Numbered from the stretch's first letter, positions 1-9,430 are shown. The stretch: DNA of 42,444 bases from Bacillota bacterium (GCA_023399355.1 JAEWQC010000074.1:1-42444); one strand, 5' to 3'. The notes: generated by a model from the letters alone, not told the origin. A program made the numbers and translations.

Positions 1-2
1 GC

Positions 3-1013
3 TGTATAGACGCCGATTATCTGTTTGGTTCAGGTAATCTGGTGGTTGGTAAAACAGTAGCAGAATATTATAATATTCCTTATCATCATGTGTTTCATAT
101 TCCGCAAATGCTTTATTCGAGGCATCATGCGCCAATAATCGTTTCGTGGCAGAAGCTTCCCTGTTTTGTAAATCTGATTGTTTGGAAGCTGACCTTTTTC
201 TTATTCAATATCGTATTCAGGAAGATATTGAATCATGAAAGACAGAAAATAGGACTGCAAAGAATTGATGATGTTTACTCCCACTGTTATGACAAAATCG
301 TGCTGTCGGTTGACGACAGCCTGGCCGGTATCCCCGCAGATGTAAAAACCGATTATATCCGTACAGGATATTGGTATCTGGAGGATAATACCGAATTGAG
401 CCCGGATCTGGAAACTTTTATTAATTGTGGGAAACCCGTTGTCTATATTGGATTCGGAAGTATGGCCGGCCCGACGAAGTCCTGCATGGATGGGATTCTG
501 AAAGTTATCGCAGCCAGGCAGGATCTTCGCTTTGTTATTCTGAAAGGCTGGGGCGGACTGGATTGTCAAATAAAAAATGATAATATCATGCTTGTGAACA
601 ATGTACCTCACAGCAAACTATTCAAAAAGATGGCGGTCATCGTGCACCATGGAGGTGCCGGTACGACTCATGCCGCCTCCAGAGCCGGTAAGCCCCAGAT
701 TATTGTTCCGCACATGATCGATCAGTATTACTGGGGTGAGAGGATCCTCAGGCTGGGGGCGGGATATCCGGCCGGATATTCAGGTCTGAATGGGAAAACA
801 CTGCTTGCATTGATTGATAAGGTAATAGGAGATAAGGATATTGCCCGAAGTGCTGCCATGCTGGGGCGGTCTTTGATGAATGAAGAGGATGGGGTAGATG
901 AATTCTATAGAAAGTTTGGACTGGATTCAGGGCGTTTTCACCCAATTTCCGACAATCCCGTATATTTTGAGGGACATACGCCTGCATACTTTTTAAAAGC
1001 CCTGCTGAAGTAG
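3..1013 (+). CDS. GT-B glycosyltransferase (UDP-glycosyltransferase/MGT type), 5' end outside window
   Basis: The reading frame is open from base 3, so the N-terminal part lies upstream of the window; the GTG at 42 is only an internal valine. The visible 336 residues contain a sugar-nucleotide-binding C-terminal half typical of GT1-family enzymes: a GFGSM loop, then VPHSKLFKKM, then HHGGAGTTHAASRAGKP and a following QYYWGERI segment. That His-Gly-Gly-Ala-Gly motif binds the nucleotide diphosphate sugar. These enzymes move a sugar from a UDP- or dTDP-sugar to a lipid or small-molecule acceptor at the cytoplasmic face; the acceptor cannot be read. The last 76 bases overlap the 3' end of the convergent AraC-type gene. 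Confidence 0.85.
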   Translation, partial: CIDADYLFGSGNLVVGKTVAEYYNIPYHHVFHIPQMLYSRHHAPIIVSWQKLPCFVNLIVWKLTFFLFNIVFRKILNHERQKIGLQRIDDVYSHCYDKIVLSVDDSLAGIPADVKTDYIRTGYWYLEDNTELSPDLETFINCGKPVVYIGFGSMAGPTKSCMDGILKVIAARQDLRFVILKGWGGLDCQIKNDNIMLVNNVPHSKLFKKMAVIVHHGGAGTTHAASRAGKPQIIVPHMIDQYYWGERILRLGAGYPAGYSGLNGKTLLALIDKVIGDKDIARSAAMLGRSLMNEEDGVDEFYRKFGLDSGRFHPISDNPVYFEGHTPAYFLKALLK

Positions 1014-1774
1014 TAAATATCGTTAAAACCTACAAGCCTGGAAGTCTCTGAAACAGAGCACCCGTCCTTCAACAGGGTCTTTGCCTTGTTGATCCTGATC
1101 TCGATAAGATAATCGATAGTCGACCTGCCGGTGACATTTCTGAAAATACTGCCCAGATATGACTGGCTGACGCCGGCATATTCAGCCAGTTCAGTCAGCG
1201 ACAGGTTCGTGGCATGCTTTTCTGTCATGTGGCTTATGACCCTCTCAACGGCACGGATACTGGAATAATTATATTGGTTCCTTTGAACAAACTGAAAAAG
1301 AAGCATTAATATTTCAATGAAGACCGCCCTGCCTTTGACTTCTGTTCTGTTGCCCGCAGATAATGCCGATTTTGTTAATAAGGAGAAGAGGTCCGTTAGT
1401 TTATGTAAAAGATAATCATCCGTAATTTTCTGTGAAAACTGGAACGGCAGATCAGCCTCGATTGTAAGCCATTCGCCATCCCTGAACACGGGACAGGTGT
1501 ATACGAAATCCACAGCGAAGCTCTTTACGGGCATGACCGGATTTGTTCGGGCAATCCTGTAATCACCTGGCTTGAAGTAAATCAAATCCCCTCTTGAAGC
1601 AAGGTGTCTGACGCCATTGCAAAAAAACTCGGCTTGTCCGCCATACACGAGCATGAGGTTGTGGTTGTTCATTTTACTGTTGTAGAGACTCCACGAGGCC
1701 GTTGCATTTCTGTCAATGATATACAGCAACTCCGGGAAGATGTTTTTCAGGTCATTTAGAAGAATCTGCTCCAT
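938..1774 (-). CDS. AraC-family transcriptional regulator
   Basis: The 278-residue protein has an N-terminal cupin-like sensor half (about residues 25-110, including NHNLMLVYGGQAEFF and GDLIYFKPGDYR) and a C-terminal double helix-turn-helix (about 175-275: LSLTELAEYAGVSQSYL, then FRNVTGRS, then GFNDIYYFSRAFKKYAG), the AraC/XylS DNA-binding signature. It reads leftward, away from the dehydrogenase gene at 2077, and the 300-base space between them could hold divergent promoters. Such regulators usually sense a sugar, so control of the neighbouring carbohydrate genes is a reasonable inference. Its 3' end overlaps the glycosyltransferase gene. Confidence 0.9.
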   Translation of the reverse strand: MEQILLNDLKNIFPELLYIIDRNATASWSLYNSKMNNHNLMLVYGGQAEFFCNGVRHLASRGDLIYFKPGDYRIARTNPVMPVKSFAVDFVYTCPVFRDGEWLTIEADLPFQFSQKITDDYLLHKLTDLFSLLTKSALSAGNRTEVKGRAVFIEILMLLFQFVQRNQYNYSSIRAVERVISHMTEKHATNLSLTELAEYAGVSQSYLGSIFRNVTGRSTIDYLIEIRINKAKTLLKDGCSVSETSRLVGFNDIYYFSRAFKKYAGVCPSKYTGLSEIG

Positions 1775-2076
1775 TCGCTCCCTCGAATTCTCTTTTAATA
1801 AAAGTTATAAAATGCAAACATGACGTTTGCGATTCCGGTGTGGCCGAGAATGACGTCTTGCCGCAGTTCAAAGGGTACAGGGACGGCAGGTACGCCCGGC
1901 TGAACCGCGGCGAAATTCTATCTGACCTAATTATACACCATTAAAATATAATCAGATAGTACAAATTGTATCAAATATTTCATGGCGGATATCGAAGAGC
2001 TGCATTATGATTAATTTGTATTTTTGAAGGGTGGAATGAAATACAGGACAATAAACAATGAAGGGCGGTAACAGTG

Positions 2077-3231
2077 ATGTTAAAGATAGCAATAGTAGGA
2101 ACGGGCGGCATTTCGCAAAGCCATATTGCCGGGTATCTGGAATTTCCCGAGAAGTGTAAAATCGTGGCACTTGTGGATATTTATCCTGAAAAAGCGCAGG
2201 AAAAGAAGGAACGTTTTAATCTTAAGGATGCTGAAATATTCGATAATCATTTGAAAATCCTTGACAGGAATGATATAGACCTTATTGATATCTGCACCCC
2301 GCCTTATGTACATGCGGCAATCGCAATAAGCAGCCTGAATGCCGGAAAGAATGTTCTTGTTGAAAAGCCGATGGCGGCATCTGTTGAAGAGTGCGACAAG
2401 ATTCTGGAAGCCGCAAAACGCAGTGGAAAGCTTTTTTCTGTAGTAGCGCAGAACCGGTACAGAACAGCTTTCATGAATCTGAAGAAGACCTTGGATTCGG
2501 GGCTCGCCGGTGAAATCGTACATGCGCAGGCGGATTCCTTCTGGTGGAGGGGACACAGCTACTACGACCTCTGGTGGAGAGGTACCTGGGAAAAGGAAGG
2601 CGGCGGCTGCACACTCAACCATGCAGTACACCACATTGATATGATGCTTTGGATGATGGGCAGGCCGGAGGAGATCCAATCCATTATGAGCAATACTTCA
2701 CATGACAATGCGGAGGTTGAGGATCTTTCAATAGCACTGTTGAAGTATAGAAACGGTGCTCTCGGACAGATTACCAGTTCCGTCGTTCATCATGGAGAGG
2801 AGCAGCAGGTGGTTTTTCAAGGAAAGGATGCCAGAATATCGGCACCCTGGAAGGTATATGCCTCTATTTCAAAGGAGAATGGTTTCCCGAAAAGAAATGG
2901 GAAGCTTGAACGGAAGATAAGGGAATTTTATAAATCACTTCCCCAACAGGAATACAATGGCCATGCACCGCTGTTGCTGGATGTGCTGAATGCAATTGAG
3001 ACGGGCGGAAAGCCTCTGATTTCCGGTGAAGACGGAAGAGCAACGGTAGAACTGATCACTGCGATTTACAAGTCTTCCGTTTTACGCAGACCTGTAAAAC
3101 TGCCGCTTGTAAAGGATGATCCGTTCTATACAGTGGAAGGCATACAGGCGAATGCGCCGCATTTCCATGAGAAATCAGCCAGTGTAGAGAATTTTGGAGA
3201 CGAAAACATAACGATGGGCAGGAATCTATAA
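2077..3231 (+). CDS. Gfo/Idh/MocA-family oxidoreductase
   Basis: The product is 384 residues with an N-terminal Rossmann fold (KIAIVGTGGISQSHIAGY, the GxGxxG NAD(P) site) and the family EKP motif (NVLVEKPMA, near residue 97), followed by the C-terminal alpha/beta domain (GTWEKEGGGCTLNHAVHHID). Members oxidise or reduce sugars and inositols with NAD(P). Start chosen at ATG 2077, eight bases after AAGGGCGG; a GTG three bases earlier is possible. A second, divergent family member follows after 88 bases and then a sugar ABC ATPase, suggesting a sugar or cyclitol catabolic operon. The substrate cannot be read. Confidence 0.9.
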   Translation: MLKIAIVGTGGISQSHIAGYLEFPEKCKIVALVDIYPEKAQEKKERFNLKDAEIFDNHLKILDRNDIDLIDICTPPYVHAAIAISSLNAGKNVLVEKPMAASVEECDKILEAAKRSGKLFSVVAQNRYRTAFMNLKKTLDSGLAGEIVHAQADSFWWRGHSYYDLWWRGTWEKEGGGCTLNHAVHHIDMMLWMMGRPEEIQSIMSNTSHDNAEVEDLSIALLKYRNGALGQITSSVVHHGEEQQVVFQGKDARISAPWKVYASISKENGFPKRNGKLERKIREFYKSLPQQEYNGHAPLLLDVLNAIETGGKPLISGEDGRATVELITAIYKSSVLRRPVKLPLVKDDPFYTVEGIQANAPHFHEKSASVENFGDENITMGRNL

Positions 3232-3319
3232 ATCAAGTCAGACACTGTGCAGGTTTTAACAGATTACAGGAATAAAGCGATTTAAGGATCAGAGAGAGCT
3301 TATTAAGGGAGGGTTTCAA

Positions 3320-4390
3320 ATGTCGAAAGAGAATGGAATGTTTTATGCTCCAAAGGGTAAACCGAACAAGGTTTGCAAAGAGGGGGAATTCATATTTGCC
3401 GCTGTCAGCCTTGATCATGGACATATTTACGGGATGAGCAATGGTTTGACTGAAGCGGGCGGTCAACTGAAATGGGTCTATGATCCTGATCCGGCAAAAG
3501 TCAGAATGTTTTGCGAAAAATTTCCGCTGGTAAAGGTCGCACGCAGTGAAGACGAAGTATTCAGCGATAAGTCAGTCCACCTCGTAGCGGGTGCTGCAGT
3601 CACGTCGGAGCGCTGTGCGCTTGGAATGCGCGTCATGGATGCAGGGAAGGACTATTTTACAGACAAGGCTCCGCTGACTACACTTGTACAGCTCGAACAA
3701 GCCAAGGCAAAGGTGAAGGCGACCGGCAGGAAATATGCCGTTTATTACAGTGAACGGCTTCATGTGGAAAGTGCAATATTTGCAGGGCAACTGGTGGAAG
3801 AAGGAGCGATTGGCAGGGTATTGCAGGTGATAGGCATGGGACCTCACCGCCATGGCAAAAACAGGCCTGACTGGTTTTATGAAAAAGAGAAGTTCGGAGG
3901 TATCCTTTGTGATATTGGCAGCCATCAAATCGAGCAGTTTTTATATTATACCGGAGCAGAAGATGCGACTGTACAATTTGCCAGGGTTGCAAACTACAAC
4001 AACAAGACACATCCCGATTTCGAGGATTTCGGTGATGCTTCACTTGTCGCTGATAATGGCGCCACCAACTATTTCAGAGTAGACTGGTTTACTCCGGATG
4101 CTCTCGAGTCATGGGGCGACGGCAGGTTGTTCCTATTGGGCACGGATGGACATATAGAGGTCAGAAAGAGCCTCGATATAGCCCGTGATCCTGATGGAGA
4201 CCAGGTATACCTTGCCAACCATGACAAGGTGCTTCATATACCTGTGAAAGGCAAGGTCGGCTATCCGTATTTCGGGAAGCTGATTCTGGACTGCCTGAAC
4301 AGGACGGAAACCGCAATGACGCAGAAACATGCCTTCAAGGCTGCAGAGCTGTGCGTAAAGGCACAGATGTCAGCGGTCCGCATTGAGTGA
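3320..4390 (+). CDS. Gfo/Idh/MocA-family oxidoreductase (second copy, divergent)
   Basis: A 356-residue protein starting at an ATG preceded by AAGGGAGGG. The N-terminal fold is less standard than in its neighbour: the nucleotide-binding loop reads AAVSLDHGHIYGM, and the usual EKP is replaced by DKAP (YFTDKAPLTT). The second domain has GGILCDIGSHQIEQFLYYTG, a conserved family segment with the catalytic-type Asp and His. This HGHI form is seen in bacterial dehydrogenases found in sugar-utilisation loci. It is co-directional with the gene at 2077 and probably co-transcribed. Confidence 0.85.
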   Translation: MSKENGMFYAPKGKPNKVCKEGEFIFAAVSLDHGHIYGMSNGLTEAGGQLKWVYDPDPAKVRMFCEKFPLVKVARSEDEVFSDKSVHLVAGAAVTSERCALGMRVMDAGKDYFTDKAPLTTLVQLEQAKAKVKATGRKYAVYYSERLHVESAIFAGQLVEEGAIGRVLQVIGMGPHRHGKNRPDWFYEKEKFGGILCDIGSHQIEQFLYYTGAEDATVQFARVANYNNKTHPDFEDFGDASLVADNGATNYFRVDWFTPDALESWGDGRLFLLGTDGHIEVRKSLDIARDPDGDQVYLANHDKVLHIPVKGKVGYPYFGKLILDCLNRTETAMTQKHAFKAAELCVKAQMSAVRIE

Positions 4391-4463
4391 TTTACACATG
4401 CCATCATTATGCAAAGTTACTAAATACAAATTTTTAATTTTGTTAAAAAGTGTACTAGTTAGT

Positions 4464-4490
4464 TTGTCAGGCCGCATGGTATAGTATAAC
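4464..4490 (+). promoter_or_regulatory. possible promoter of the sugar ABC ATPase gene
   Basis: TTGTCA at 4464-4469 and TATAAC at 4485-4490, spacing 15, just upstream of the gene at 4531. The spacing is short and alternative -10 boxes overlap (TATAGT at 4480), so this is only a candidate. Confidence 0.35.
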
Positions 4491-4530
4491 TATATTGTGA
4501 ACCGTATATAAATATATGGGAGGGAAAAAA

Positions 4531-5643
4531 ATGGCAAGTGTAAAGCTCAAAAATGTATACAAAAGGTATGAAGGCGGAGTTACAGCCGTAAGCGATTTCA
4601 ATCTGGACATAGAAGACAAGGAATTTATCATCCTTGTAGGACCGTCGGGTTGTGGTAAAACGACGACTTTAAGAATGGTAGCAGGACTTGAAGAAATTTC
4701 CGATGGCGAAGTTTATATTGGCGACAAGCTGGTAAATGACGTTCAGCCAAAGGACAGAGACATCGCAATGGTTTTCCAGAACTACGCTCTATACCCGCAT
4801 ATGACAGTTTTTGACAACATGGCGTTCGGTCTTAAATTGAGAAAGACTCCAAAGGAAGATATAAAGAAAAGAGTTCATGAAGCTGCCAAGGTTCTTGAAA
4901 TAGAACATTTGCTTGACAGGAAGCCGAAGGCTCTTTCAGGCGGTCAGAGACAGAGGGTGGCTCTTGGCCGTGCCATCGTTCGTGACCCCAAGGTATTCCT
5001 TATGGACGAACCTCTTTCCAACCTCGATGCTAAATTGAGGGTTCAGATGAGACTTGAAATTACAAAGCTCCATCAGAGACTCAATACCACATTTATCTAT
5101 GTTACCCATGACCAGACGGAAGCTTTGACAATGGGTACCAGGATCGTTGTTATGAAAGACGGACTTGTTCAGCAGGTTGATACACCGACTTCACTTTATG
5201 ACAAACCAAACAACATGTTCGTTGCCGGCTTTATAGGCAGCCCGCAAATGAATTTCATAAATGTACAGATTGAAAAACGTGGAGAAGAGATCCATCTCAA
5301 GTACAACGAGAATGATATCAAACTTCCCGAAGGCAAAGCAAAGAAACTGGAAGGCACAGATTATATAGGTAAGGAAGTAGTTATGGGAATCAGGCCTGAA
5401 AGTATGCATGATGAACCCGCATTCCTTGAATCCATGCCTGACAGTATCGTAACTGCAAAGGTTGAAGTTGTTGAAATGCTCGGATCTGAAACTTTACTGC
5501 ACATGTTCATCGGTGATATCGGCTGTACGGCCAGGGTTAACCCGAGAACCAAGACAAGGTCGGGCGATACCATAAAGATCGCAATCGACACCAATAGAGT
5601 TCATCTTTTCGACAAGGAAACAGAAAAGACCATAGTGAACTGA
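4531..5643 (+). CDS. sugar ABC transporter ATP-binding protein (MsmK/UgpC type)
   Basis: A 370-residue ATPase with Walker A GPSGCGKTT, Q-loop VFQNYALYPHMT, signature LSGGQRQRV, Walker B VFLMDEPLSNLDAKLR, H-loop THDQTEA, and a C-terminal OB-type regulatory domain (about residues 240-370). That length and tail are typical of the shared ATPase that energises carbohydrate importers of the CUT1 class. No permease or binding protein lies beside it, which fits its known role as a common ATPase for several importers. ATG 4531 follows GGGAGG by seven bases; an upstream ATG at 4516 overlaps that site and is less likely. A strong terminator follows. Confidence 0.95.
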   Translation: MASVKLKNVYKRYEGGVTAVSDFNLDIEDKEFIILVGPSGCGKTTTLRMVAGLEEISDGEVYIGDKLVNDVQPKDRDIAMVFQNYALYPHMTVFDNMAFGLKLRKTPKEDIKKRVHEAAKVLEIEHLLDRKPKALSGGQRQRVALGRAIVRDPKVFLMDEPLSNLDAKLRVQMRLEITKLHQRLNTTFIYVTHDQTEALTMGTRIVVMKDGLVQQVDTPTSLYDKPNNMFVAGFIGSPQMNFINVQIEKRGEEIHLKYNENDIKLPEGKAKKLEGTDYIGKEVVMGIRPESMHDEPAFLESMPDSIVTAKVEVVEMLGSETLLHMFIGDIGCTARVNPRTKTRSGDTIKIAIDTNRVHLFDKETEKTIVN

Positions 5644-5696
5644 TATAGGCTTTTCTTAGCTGGTTGTAGTAAATATAGAAATAAAGATACGTTAAA

Positions 5697-5729
5697 GGGG
5701 TTGCCTCATCTTGAGACAGCCCTTTTTTT
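5697..5729 (+). terminator. rho-independent terminator after the sugar ABC ATPase
   Basis: GGGGTTG and CAGCCC arms with an inner CTCA/TGAG stem and one mismatch, followed by seven T. A group II intron fragment begins only a few bases downstream. Confidence 0.85.
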
Positions 5730-5732
5730 GTA

Positions 5733-6060
5733 GTGCACCCAGCATAGGTGCAATCTCACGGGTGAAAGTCCCAAGTACGGGTTTATAATGCAAAGCTAAT
5801 GCAAAGCACATAGCCAAGGACAGGGTGTTTATCGCGAGGTGGAATCTGAAAGAAGCCGGAGTAAACTTTCGGTCTGACGAATTCAATGGTTGCAGCTTTG
5901 GCTACAGGACTAGATGTCTCTTGTATGACGCAATGAGAAAGATATGGCTGGAAATACAGTTGGTGAACAAATGGGTGGATATTCCGGACAAACTGCAGCA
6001 GGGAGTAAGAAAGCACGAACAATATCGATAAAAGGTTCATGACACTTATATTGCATTTAC
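5733..6060 (+). mobile_element. group II intron remnant (5' end and part of domain I)
   Basis: The stretch starts GTGCACCCAGC, a bacterial group II intron 5' boundary. It continues with GGGTGAAAGTCCC, then AGGACAGGGTGTTTATCGCG, GGTGGAATCTGAA, GAAGCCGGAG and TCGGTCTGACGAA, in the order found in domain I of common clostridial and proteobacterial introns. No reverse transcriptase/maturase frame and no domain V hairpin (GAGC...GTTC type) is visible downstream, so the element is truncated and should not splice. The 3' limit is uncertain because the recognisable part simply fades out. It sits immediately after a terminator. Confidence 0.7.
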
Positions 6061-6508
6061 AGAAATCTGCAAGCCAAAACCGGCAGTGTTCAGAAAAATA
6101 TAAATTGTCGGTATTAAACAAATTAGGGCATTCGTATGCTCTATGTTAACAGTAAACCCAGACATAAGTAATTTTTCACGATATATGGATGAAATTAGCT
6201 TAAAAGTTTACATATGAAGGAATTTTGACTTAATAGTCGAATAATATATAAAACGCTAAAATGATAATGATTATAACAATATGATAGGCGTTGTAGCAAC
6301 TCTAAATTCATGACACAAATTCTAAAAAATTGATGGAGTGGAGTAAAATCTTATGCAATATCGGAGGTAAAACGACAATTTGATAGTAATGTGGTAAAAT
6401 TAAAACAATAAATAAAATAAGTAATAAAATTACAATTTATTTACCTTAATTGAAAATTAATAACTTTAGTTTAAAACATATCTTCTCATTAAAATTTTTA
6501 AAAATAGG
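6061..6508. other. intergenic, no gene recognised
   Basis: AT-rich sequence between the intron fragment and the island. Only very short frames are present, and no convincing RNA gene or terminator was seen. Part may be decayed intron. Confidence 0.5.
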
Positions 6509-6514
6509 TATAAT
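6509..6514 (+). promoter_or_regulatory. possible -10 box of the island's first gene
   Basis: A perfect TATAAT preceded by GG, 34 bases before the presumed start at 6548. The best -35 (TTCTCA at 6483-6488) is poorly spaced at 20 bases, so support is weak. Confidence 0.3.
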
Positions 6515-6547
6515 AAGACATTTTATTATAGAAAGGGGGGCATTATT

Positions 6548-7594
6548 ATTAAGACAGATATTGAGGAAAAAGAATATAAAAAAATTTTACAAGTAGATTA
6601 CCCGATTATCACCACATATACTCAGCATGCTCATCTATTAACGATCCTTACAAGTTATGATTTTACTTACGATTGGATATTTAGTAATTATATACACTTA
6701 TTTATTAATAAAGATTTCGAACCAGGTTGGGGAGATTTTTATTTTCCAATGTCATATGAGGCAAGACCTTCTGATACGTGTAAATGGATTATATGCCAAA
6801 AAATAGATAGAGACTTAATATTGAATAGGTGGGGTTCAATAATAAATTTTATTATTGAGTATATAAATAACGATAATTATGTACATACAATGATAAATTA
6901 TTTCTATGTACCAGTAAGCCCACGTTTTAATAGAGCTCACTTACATCATGATATACTAATTTATGGTTACAATTTGATTGAAAAGGTATTTTACGTTTCA
7001 GATTTTTTTCACAAAGGTAAATATGGTTTTGAGGAAATTTCATTTTGTGATTTTGAGAAGGCCTATTTATTAAATAACCTTACAACTAATCTGGATTATT
7101 TGAATAACTTGGTATATTGCTATAGTATTAATAAAAAATGTGATTATAAATTTAATATCAATAATATTACATATTCAATAGGAGCCTATCTAAACGCTAC
7201 TGTTTCTGAATATTGGCTGATGTATAATAGTGATAATAAATCCAATATAGCTTTTGGTTACGAAATATATGCTTCTTTGAGGAACTATATTGCTAAACAA
7301 ATGTATCATAAAGCTTTTATTGATATTAGACCATTTTATTTACTTTACGATCATAAAAAGATCATGACATTAAGAATAAAATACCTTTATAAAAAAGGAT
7401 TTTTTGTGGAGAATTATCATAAAAATATTGATCATTTCTATAATATTGAAAAGCAAACGGAAGCTATTATAAATTTGCTAATTAAATACAATATGTTAAA
7501 AACAGATGAATTGATAAAGAAGATAGTAGTTTTGCTAAATAGTATAGAAATAAAAGAACAAGAAATATTAAATCAATATACTTATCTAAAATAA
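6548..7594 (+). CDS. unrecognised island protein, possibly papain-fold (BtrH-like) family
   Basis: From 6470 to 7594 the frame has no stop, but the first ATG is at 6749, with its nearest purine run (GGGGAG) about 14 bases away. Upstream, GAAAGGGGGG (6531-6540) lies seven bases before ATT 6548, and the codons from there read like protein, so an ATT start giving 348 residues is preferred. I do not recognise the family with confidence. The middle has HHDILIYGYN, then FYVSDFFHKGKYGFEEIS, which resembles the His/Asp half of papain-like acyltransferases such as BtrH. No equivalent cysteine precedes it: the first Cys, near residue 78, sits in a different context. It is the first gene of the island and is very AT-rich. 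A conservative annotation would start at 6749 (281 residues). Confidence 0.6.
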   Translation: MKTDIEEKEYKKILQVDYPIITTYTQHAHLLTILTSYDFTYDWIFSNYIHLFINKDFEPGWGDFYFPMSYEARPSDTCKWIICQKIDRDLILNRWGSIINFIIEYINNDNYVHTMINYFYVPVSPRFNRAHLHHDILIYGYNLIEKVFYVSDFFHKGKYGFEEISFCDFEKAYLLNNLTTNLDYLNNLVYCYSINKKCDYKFNINNITYSIGAYLNATVSEYWLMYNSDNKSNIAFGYEIYASLRNYIAKQMYHKAFIDIRPFYLLYDHKKIMTLRIKYLYKKGFFVENYHKNIDHFYNIEKQTEAIINLLIKYNMLKTDELIKKIVVLLNSIEIKEQEILNQYTYLK

Positions 7595-8378
7595 TATTGT
7601 TTCATAAAAAATCAATAGTGTCCAACTTTATGCCTGCACCCCCATCTGTAAATAATTTGTGTTCATTTTCATGGACACCCTTGGGGTGATCGCATTCAGG
7701 CATTAGCGCTGAATTACCGCCAAGGAAACTGCCAACCAGCCTTTCGCAATTCATTCAATTACGTTGTTTGTCCTGATTTTTATAATGTCATGAAATCCGA
7801 TTATTTTCGACAAAAAATTACAAAAATAACAAAAATATAATAAAAAATAATAAAAATAACATATAGACCAATGATATACATTATGCTATAATACCATTAT
7901 TCGGTTCTTTTCGAAAATGCACTTATTGCGAAGTAATCGTAGCGCTGCTCGTTAGTTGGCAATAAGGATGATACGGTACAAAACTTTTACAGTTTATTGA
8001 CACCCAATAGATAAAGAGCGAAGCTGTATCTTGACAGGGAAAATTTTTAAATGAATAACTGGTTTTTATTTCATATGCAAACACGAGAAAAGAATATAGG
8101 GCTTGTGAGTTTATCAAGAGGTTGTATAATAGAGAAAAATCTATAGTATTTGTCTCTCAAGCAGGAATAATATTTAAAATGGGTTTGAAAGATTCAAAGT
8201 CGATATATCCAAAGTATATTATTTTGGAATCCCTAATCTGATGAATAAAGTTTTATAAACCTTTTGTATTAGTACGAGGTTCTCTTAATGTAATATTTAC
8301 TTAACTCGCATATATAAATATGCCCTAATGGAACGGCCTTTTATATCCTCTGAGAAAAATCTTAAAAAATGAGGTTAT
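7595..8378. other. long intergenic region inside the island
   Basis: A 784-base gap with no convincing gene. About 7604-7790 is less AT-rich than its surroundings and, read on the minus strand, gives broken protein-like stretches (for example a CDHPKGVHENEH segment), which suggests a decayed insertion-sequence end that I could not identify. Two TTGACA boxes (7997 and 8031) occur without a good -10. The leader of the next gene (8280-8378) carries a ribosome site, TGAGGT. Confidence 0.4.
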
Positions 8379-9419
8379 ATGAAGAAAAAGATTGATGATT
8401 ATTTGACACTCAGTGGTAGTGAATGTTTGCTTTCTTGTTTTTATAATTATTGCAATTATCAAGATATCGGTGTTAGTGAAAGTGATATTTTTATTATTGG
8501 TGGCGGGCTTAAAACCCAATATAGTAAACTTGATTTAAATGAAGGAATTAGTTTGAATCTTGCAACAGGTGTTCATGATTCTGTTGCAAGATTTTCTAAA
8601 AAGGTAGGTATAAGGATCACCTATATTAAAAATGAGGATGATAAGCTATCAGATTCTATATTGGATGATAAAATTTCCATGGATCAACCTGTAATAATCC
8701 AGGTTGATCCGGGATACTTGAAATATAGTTTTGCTTTAAGTGGAGGATTTAATCTAACTCATTTTATCAATGTGATTGGTGTAGATGAGGGCAGTAACTT
8801 GTTATTAATAAGCGATGGCTTTATTCCTACATATCCGCCTTCTACTTATCAGGGATGGTGTTGCCGTGATATTATCAGAAAAGCCAGAAAACCCAAGAAA
8901 AATCTTTACTTGGAAATAGATACGGAAGAGGTTGATTATAATTGGGTAATGGGCAAGAAAAAAAATCTTCTCATTATTCAGATGATTAGAAGCGAAATAT
9001 TGGAATATTTGAACGGAGGCAAGTTGGATAATCATTATTGTGGTAATGAGGCGATGAAACAATTTACTAAAGATATAAGCCAGCTTATGGATTTATTTGG
9101 TGAGGAGTTTACAGAAAAAATATTTAAATTAAATTATGAACTGAAAATTTATGGAGTAGTAGCGAGTAGAAAACTTTTATTTGATACTCTGGTGAGTATA
9201 AACCGCGATTGGGAAAAAGAGATTTTCATGGAGGAGTGTAATTCATTAGAGAGCATCATTCAGAAATGGAACAGCATATGTTTTGTGCTTGTCAGGGTAG
9301 GGATATTAAAAAGGCAAGATGAGTTGACCAATCTATCACGTATGGCTTCTGGATTGGTTGAAGAAGAAGAAAATATTCTCCATCGGATTTATGAAAAATT
9401 AAGTTTTGAATGTCAATAA
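8379..9419 (+). CDS. BtrH-like acyltransferase (butirosin biosynthesis protein H family)
   Basis: The 346-residue protein fits the BtrH N-terminal family of papain-fold acyltransferases: Cys16 in GSECLLSCF as candidate nucleophile, a glycine-rich FIIGGGLKTQY segment, His128 in NLTHFINVIGVDEG and Asp146 in LLLISDGF. In butirosin synthesis BtrH takes a finished aminoacyl side chain from the carrier protein BtrI and attaches it to an amine of the aminoglycoside. The next three genes are BtrK-, BtrI- and BtrJ-like, so a carrier-to-acceptor transfer role is well supported by context. No aminoglycoside genes are present, so the acceptor here is unknown; the cysteine-rich peptide encoded downstream is a candidate. 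Start ATG 8379 follows TGAGGT. Confidence 0.75.
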   Translation: MKKKIDDYLTLSGSECLLSCFYNYCNYQDIGVSESDIFIIGGGLKTQYSKLDLNEGISLNLATGVHDSVARFSKKVGIRITYIKNEDDKLSDSILDDKISMDQPVIIQVDPGYLKYSFALSGGFNLTHFINVIGVDEGSNLLLISDGFIPTYPPSTYQGWCCRDIIRKARKPKKNLYLEIDTEEVDYNWVMGKKKNLLIIQMIRSEILEYLNGGKLDNHYCGNEAMKQFTKDISQLMDLFGEEFTEKIFKLNYELKIYGVVASRKLLFDTLVSINRDWEKEIFMEECNSLESIIQKWNSICFVLVRVGILKRQDELTNLSRMASGLVEEEENILHRIYEKLSFECQ

Positions 9420-9430
9420 TTGGGGGGCGT

